Below, piece by piece: positions 61,370 through 64,000 of a DNA stretch of 64,000 bases. The notes under the pieces were generated by a model, which worked only from the letters and a program-made list of their open reading frames with translations, was not told the origin of the DNA and ran no database searches. The DNA lies in assembly GCA_963920525.1 (NCBI GenBank), contig OY986438.1, forward strand, positions 182,098,888 to 182,162,887, read 5' to 3'. The stretch is from Dichetophora obliterata. Lineage: Eukaryota; Arthropoda; Insecta; Diptera; Sciomyzidae. Each line of letters begins with the position of its first letter. Within the stretch, counting starts at the first letter, position 1. The position numbers were made by a program, and so were the translations under genes.

Positions 61370-63019
61370 CAGCGGCTCACAGCTTATTTTATGCAGAGCA
61401 TACTTTCAATTTTAGGGCTTTATAATAACGAAACTAACAGGAATAAAAAAAATTATATAGTATCATTTAAAAGAACAAGTTGTTATGTTTACTAAATTAA
61501 CTTAATTTATTGTAAAAATATATATTAAGTTGGCTTAAAATTAAGAAAAAGGAAAATACTGCTTAATTTCATATCACAGCTTATTTTATGCAGTCACTTG
61601 TTATTTATAAATTTTTCGTATTAATTAATGATATCTGATATTTTTATTATTTGGTATGATAGCCCTTGTTGTCTACAACAGATCTAAGTTTTTTTGGCAT
61701 TGATGCGACCAGTTTTTGAGTGATAGGTGGCGAAATATTCGCCCACTTCGTTTTCAATATCTCTTTCAGGTGATTTTTGTTTAAAATTTGATGTTTCCGG
61801 ATGTCATTTTCCAATACAGACCACACATTTTCAATAACGTGTTGGTGGCGTCATCAATTGTGGGAAGTTGTATATTAGCCTGGTTTGCTTAATACCCGCT
61901 TTGTGCTTTTGATCATCATCCTGGTAAAATCCGAAATTAAATTTTATACCCAGAACCTTTGCACTCTGCAACAATTTGTTTTCAGGATCTGTAGCTAATT
62001 AAATTTGTAAATTGTTGTTTCAATAAACGGCAACTTCCCAGTACCAGCAGCTGACATTCAGGCCCAAACCATGACGCTGCCACCGCCATGTTTCACGGTT
62101 TGTTTTAAGTTTGTTTTTTTATGACCTCGGTATTCGATTTTCGCCACATATAGCACATACCATCTGAACCGAATAAATTGATCTTCGATTTTTCTGCAAA
62201 AATAAATAAATTCCAGTACTCTGGGGCCTTGTACATATGTTCTTTGTTGTAGTTGAGTTTGCATAATCTGTTTTTGGGGCTAATGAACGGCTTGTTTCGT
62301 GTTACTCGGCCATGAAAGTTCTTTTTGCGCAAGACACGTCGAATAGTTTCAGCACTACACTGTTTGCTCAGGTTAGTTTGAACTTTAAAAGCCATTTTCG
62401 GAGCTGAGAGTCTCGGGTTAGCCTTTATCTTCCGTACAATATGCCGCTCGTCGGTTGCATTAAAAATTTTGTTTGGTGCTTCTTTGCTCTTATTGTGCAA
62501 TCGATTCTTATGGACGAATCGCTCGAAGATCTTTTGCACTATAGAGGAATTGATATTAACCATTTCAGCCATTGTTCGCTGCGAGCTGCTATTTTTAAAA
62601 TAGTATATAACCAATTCTCATTGTTGTAGCGTTGTGCGCTCTCCTATTTTAAATAATCATAGAAGCAGACACTTGAAGCAAAAAAATCAGACTAAAAAGC
62701 TAACACAAAGCAATTATAGAAACAGAACGAAGGCATAGCTAATGAAAGTACCGTTAGACAGCGCAGAATTAGATTACCGTAGCAGAGAGAAGTGACTGCA
62801 TAAAATAAGCTGTGAGATGAAATTTAGCAGTATTTTATTTTCTCTTATTTTTTAAACAACTAAATTTATGTATTCACAATTAATGAAAAACCTTTATTTA
62901 ACTAGACTTTTTGCTCTTTTAAATGATACCATATTATCTTTTGTATTCCTGTTAGTTTTGTTTTTATAAAGCCCTAAAGTTTAAAGTATGCACTGCATAA
63001 AATAAGCTGTGAGCCTCTG
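61370..63019 (-). mobile_element. Tc1-like transposon with IR/DR-type ends
   Basis: The ends are CAGCGGCTCACAGCTTATTT and the complement of CAGAGGCTCACAGCTTATTT, with TA duplications at 61368-61369 and 63020-63021. The CACAGCTTATTTTATGCAG motif recurs about 200 bp inside each end (61574 and 62798), the direct-repeat pattern of IR/DR Tc1 elements. 1650 bp. Transposase on the minus strand is broken. Confidence 0.9.
61647..62614 (-). pseudogene. Tc1-family transposase, degenerate
   Basis: From 62614 the minus strand reads an HTH region (QRTMAEMVNINSSIVQKIFE), then HGRVTRNKPFISPKNRLCKL and EYWNLFIFAEKSKINLFGSD, with the normal FADES changed to FAEKS at the first catalytic Asp. A frameshift near 62115 leads to TVKHGGGSVMVW and a stop. 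Further fragments include DFTRMMIKSTK (frame-shifted from the QDxDxKHK block), VIENVWSVLENDIRK and LVASMPKKLRSVVDNKGYHT, ending at 61647-61649. Multiple frameshifts, and the second Asp/Glu region is broken. Length before damage would be about 330-350 residues, normal for Tc1. Confidence 0.85.
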
Positions 63020-63021
63020 TA

Positions 63022-63249
63022 TATATAGATTAGAAAAATTGATACATTTTCTAAAATACAAAATATTATTTTTTATTTTGTGGTGAGTAGTTTACATTCT
63101 ATATTAATAAAACTAAACACGTGCCCAAAACGTAAAACACAATGTATCTTGAAAATTTTACAATATAAGAGGAAACTGAGCACGGACTTAGAACCAGCCT
63201 TTAAAGTACATATAGAAATGAAAACGGGTTTACCGGATCCGAAAATTAT
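63022..63249. other. AT-rich DNA after the Tc1 insertion
   Basis: Begins with the remainder of the host repeat tail (TATAGAT). Nothing else recognised. Confidence 0.4.
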
Positions 63250-63870
63250 AGACTAGTATTATTTATCCAAACATGCCTGAATATAAAAATACTTTTGTCC
63301 GCAACTGTACTTGGGTATGTACGTGGATTTTATGAAATTTGTTCACTGAAGTCACGAATCATTCATACTGGTCTTGCATTTGTACATGAAATTTATGAAT
63401 TGCTGAAACTTATTTCATAAAAAATTCTTGTTTCTCTTGTACATGGATTGTATGACATTTTTTCACTTAGATATGAATCATTCATGCCTACCTTGTATTT
63501 CCACATGGGACTCATGAATTGTTCATATTTATCTCTTGAACTATTCTTGCTGCCCATGTATTGTTACACGGTAACATGAATTTTGTTCCATAAATTCATG
63601 ATTCATTTATGTTTCCCTTGTATTTGTTCATGGCAGCTATGAAATTTTTACTTGATTCGTGTATATTTTACATAAAACTTATGAACTTTAAACACTAGGC
63701 TTATGAAATATTCTGTGCGTGCATGTTGTACACTGGTTTCCTGAATAGTTCATGTGACTAATGTAATCGGTTACTGAACCAAAATACATGAAAGCGATTC
63801 ACGCTGAGCAATTAAAAATTCATAATTAATGTGTATCGTTTTGGTTCAGTGCATATTCCAGTTAAAGCAT
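63250..63870. repeat. ~60-bp tandem units with CATG-AATTTATGAA motifs
   Basis: At least six imperfect units (about 63318, 63385, 63441, 63502, 63565, 63626) share (TT)GTACATGNNNNNTATGAAAT-type cores, with TGAA(T)CATTCAT motifs on some. CACGCTGAG near 63799 resembles the ends of other tandem-repeat elements in the window. No coding. Confidence 0.5.
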
Positions 63871-64000
63871 AACATAGGATTATCATAACTCTTTTTTACC
63901 CTAGTTCGGCCGACGAGTCACCGGGTTGACTATTTCACCTTTTTCACACAAAAAAATATGTTTTCAACCAATTATGTTAACCCATCTTCCGTGACATCTT
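63871..64000. other. Right edge, no feature recognised
   Basis: Too short to interpret. Confidence 0.3.

Noticed and set aside
1..64000. CRISPR array, operons or prokaryotic genes
   Set aside because: Tandem repeats here lack unique spacers, and gene content is entirely eukaryotic transposon-derived.

Overview
The window looks like insect genomic DNA, most likely from a higher fly (Diptera). It is strongly AT-rich and has many dipteran features: CAA/CAG runs, a rosa-type DD41D mariner, Tc1, piggyBac, hAT and Harbinger elements, non-LTR retrotransposons with RNase H and zinc-knuckle ends, and tRNA-headed SINEs. There is no operon, rRNA, CRISPR array or intact long host gene. Nearly all recognisable coding sequence is decayed transposon sequence.

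Host gene signal. At the left edge two very short minus-strand exons (2176-2111 and 919-883) have good splice sites and compatible phase, and together encode a coherent peptide. They are the best evidence for a host gene. If they are real, the gene is transcribed leftward, and much of the window may be an upstream intron or flank filled with transposons.

Layout. 2.7-4.1 kb: a fold-back element with two inverted copies of one gene start. 4.7-7.5 kb: a candidate element with TCA target duplications. 9.7-11.3 kb: two nested Harbinger-type elements, each with a TTA duplication. 12.0-13.6 kb: a dead Tc1. 14-16 kb: mostly unique DNA. 16-20 kb: dispersed repeats with a CGGGATTT minisatellite element inserted in one copy. 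20.1-22.5 kb: a higher-order tandem repeat. 24-26.8 kb: a unique island. 26.8-28.8 kb: two back-to-back hexamer arrays. 28.9-29.3 kb: a terminal-inverted-repeat (TIR) element. 31.3-35.5 kb: a layered nest (mariner, then SINE dimer, then hAT MITE). 36.3-38.7 kb: a hAT carrying a LINE. 40.65-43.14 kb: a piggyBac-like element with a broken transposase. 44.8-48.3 kb: another nest (outer TIR element, hAT, tandem-repeat element). 48.3-51.7 kb: largely unique DNA with simple repeats and a TAATTA cluster. 52.0-55.8 kb: a LINE containing a mariner with one visible lesion. 55.8-61.4 kb: tandem and dispersed repeats. 61.4-63.0 kb: a Tc1 inserted into a repeat tail. 63.2-63.9 kb: another tandem-repeat region.

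The main story is repeated insertion of transposons into transposons, with target-site duplications (TSDs) still readable at many junctions, so insertion order can be read from the sequence. All identifications come from reading motifs and repeats by eye; no database search was possible.
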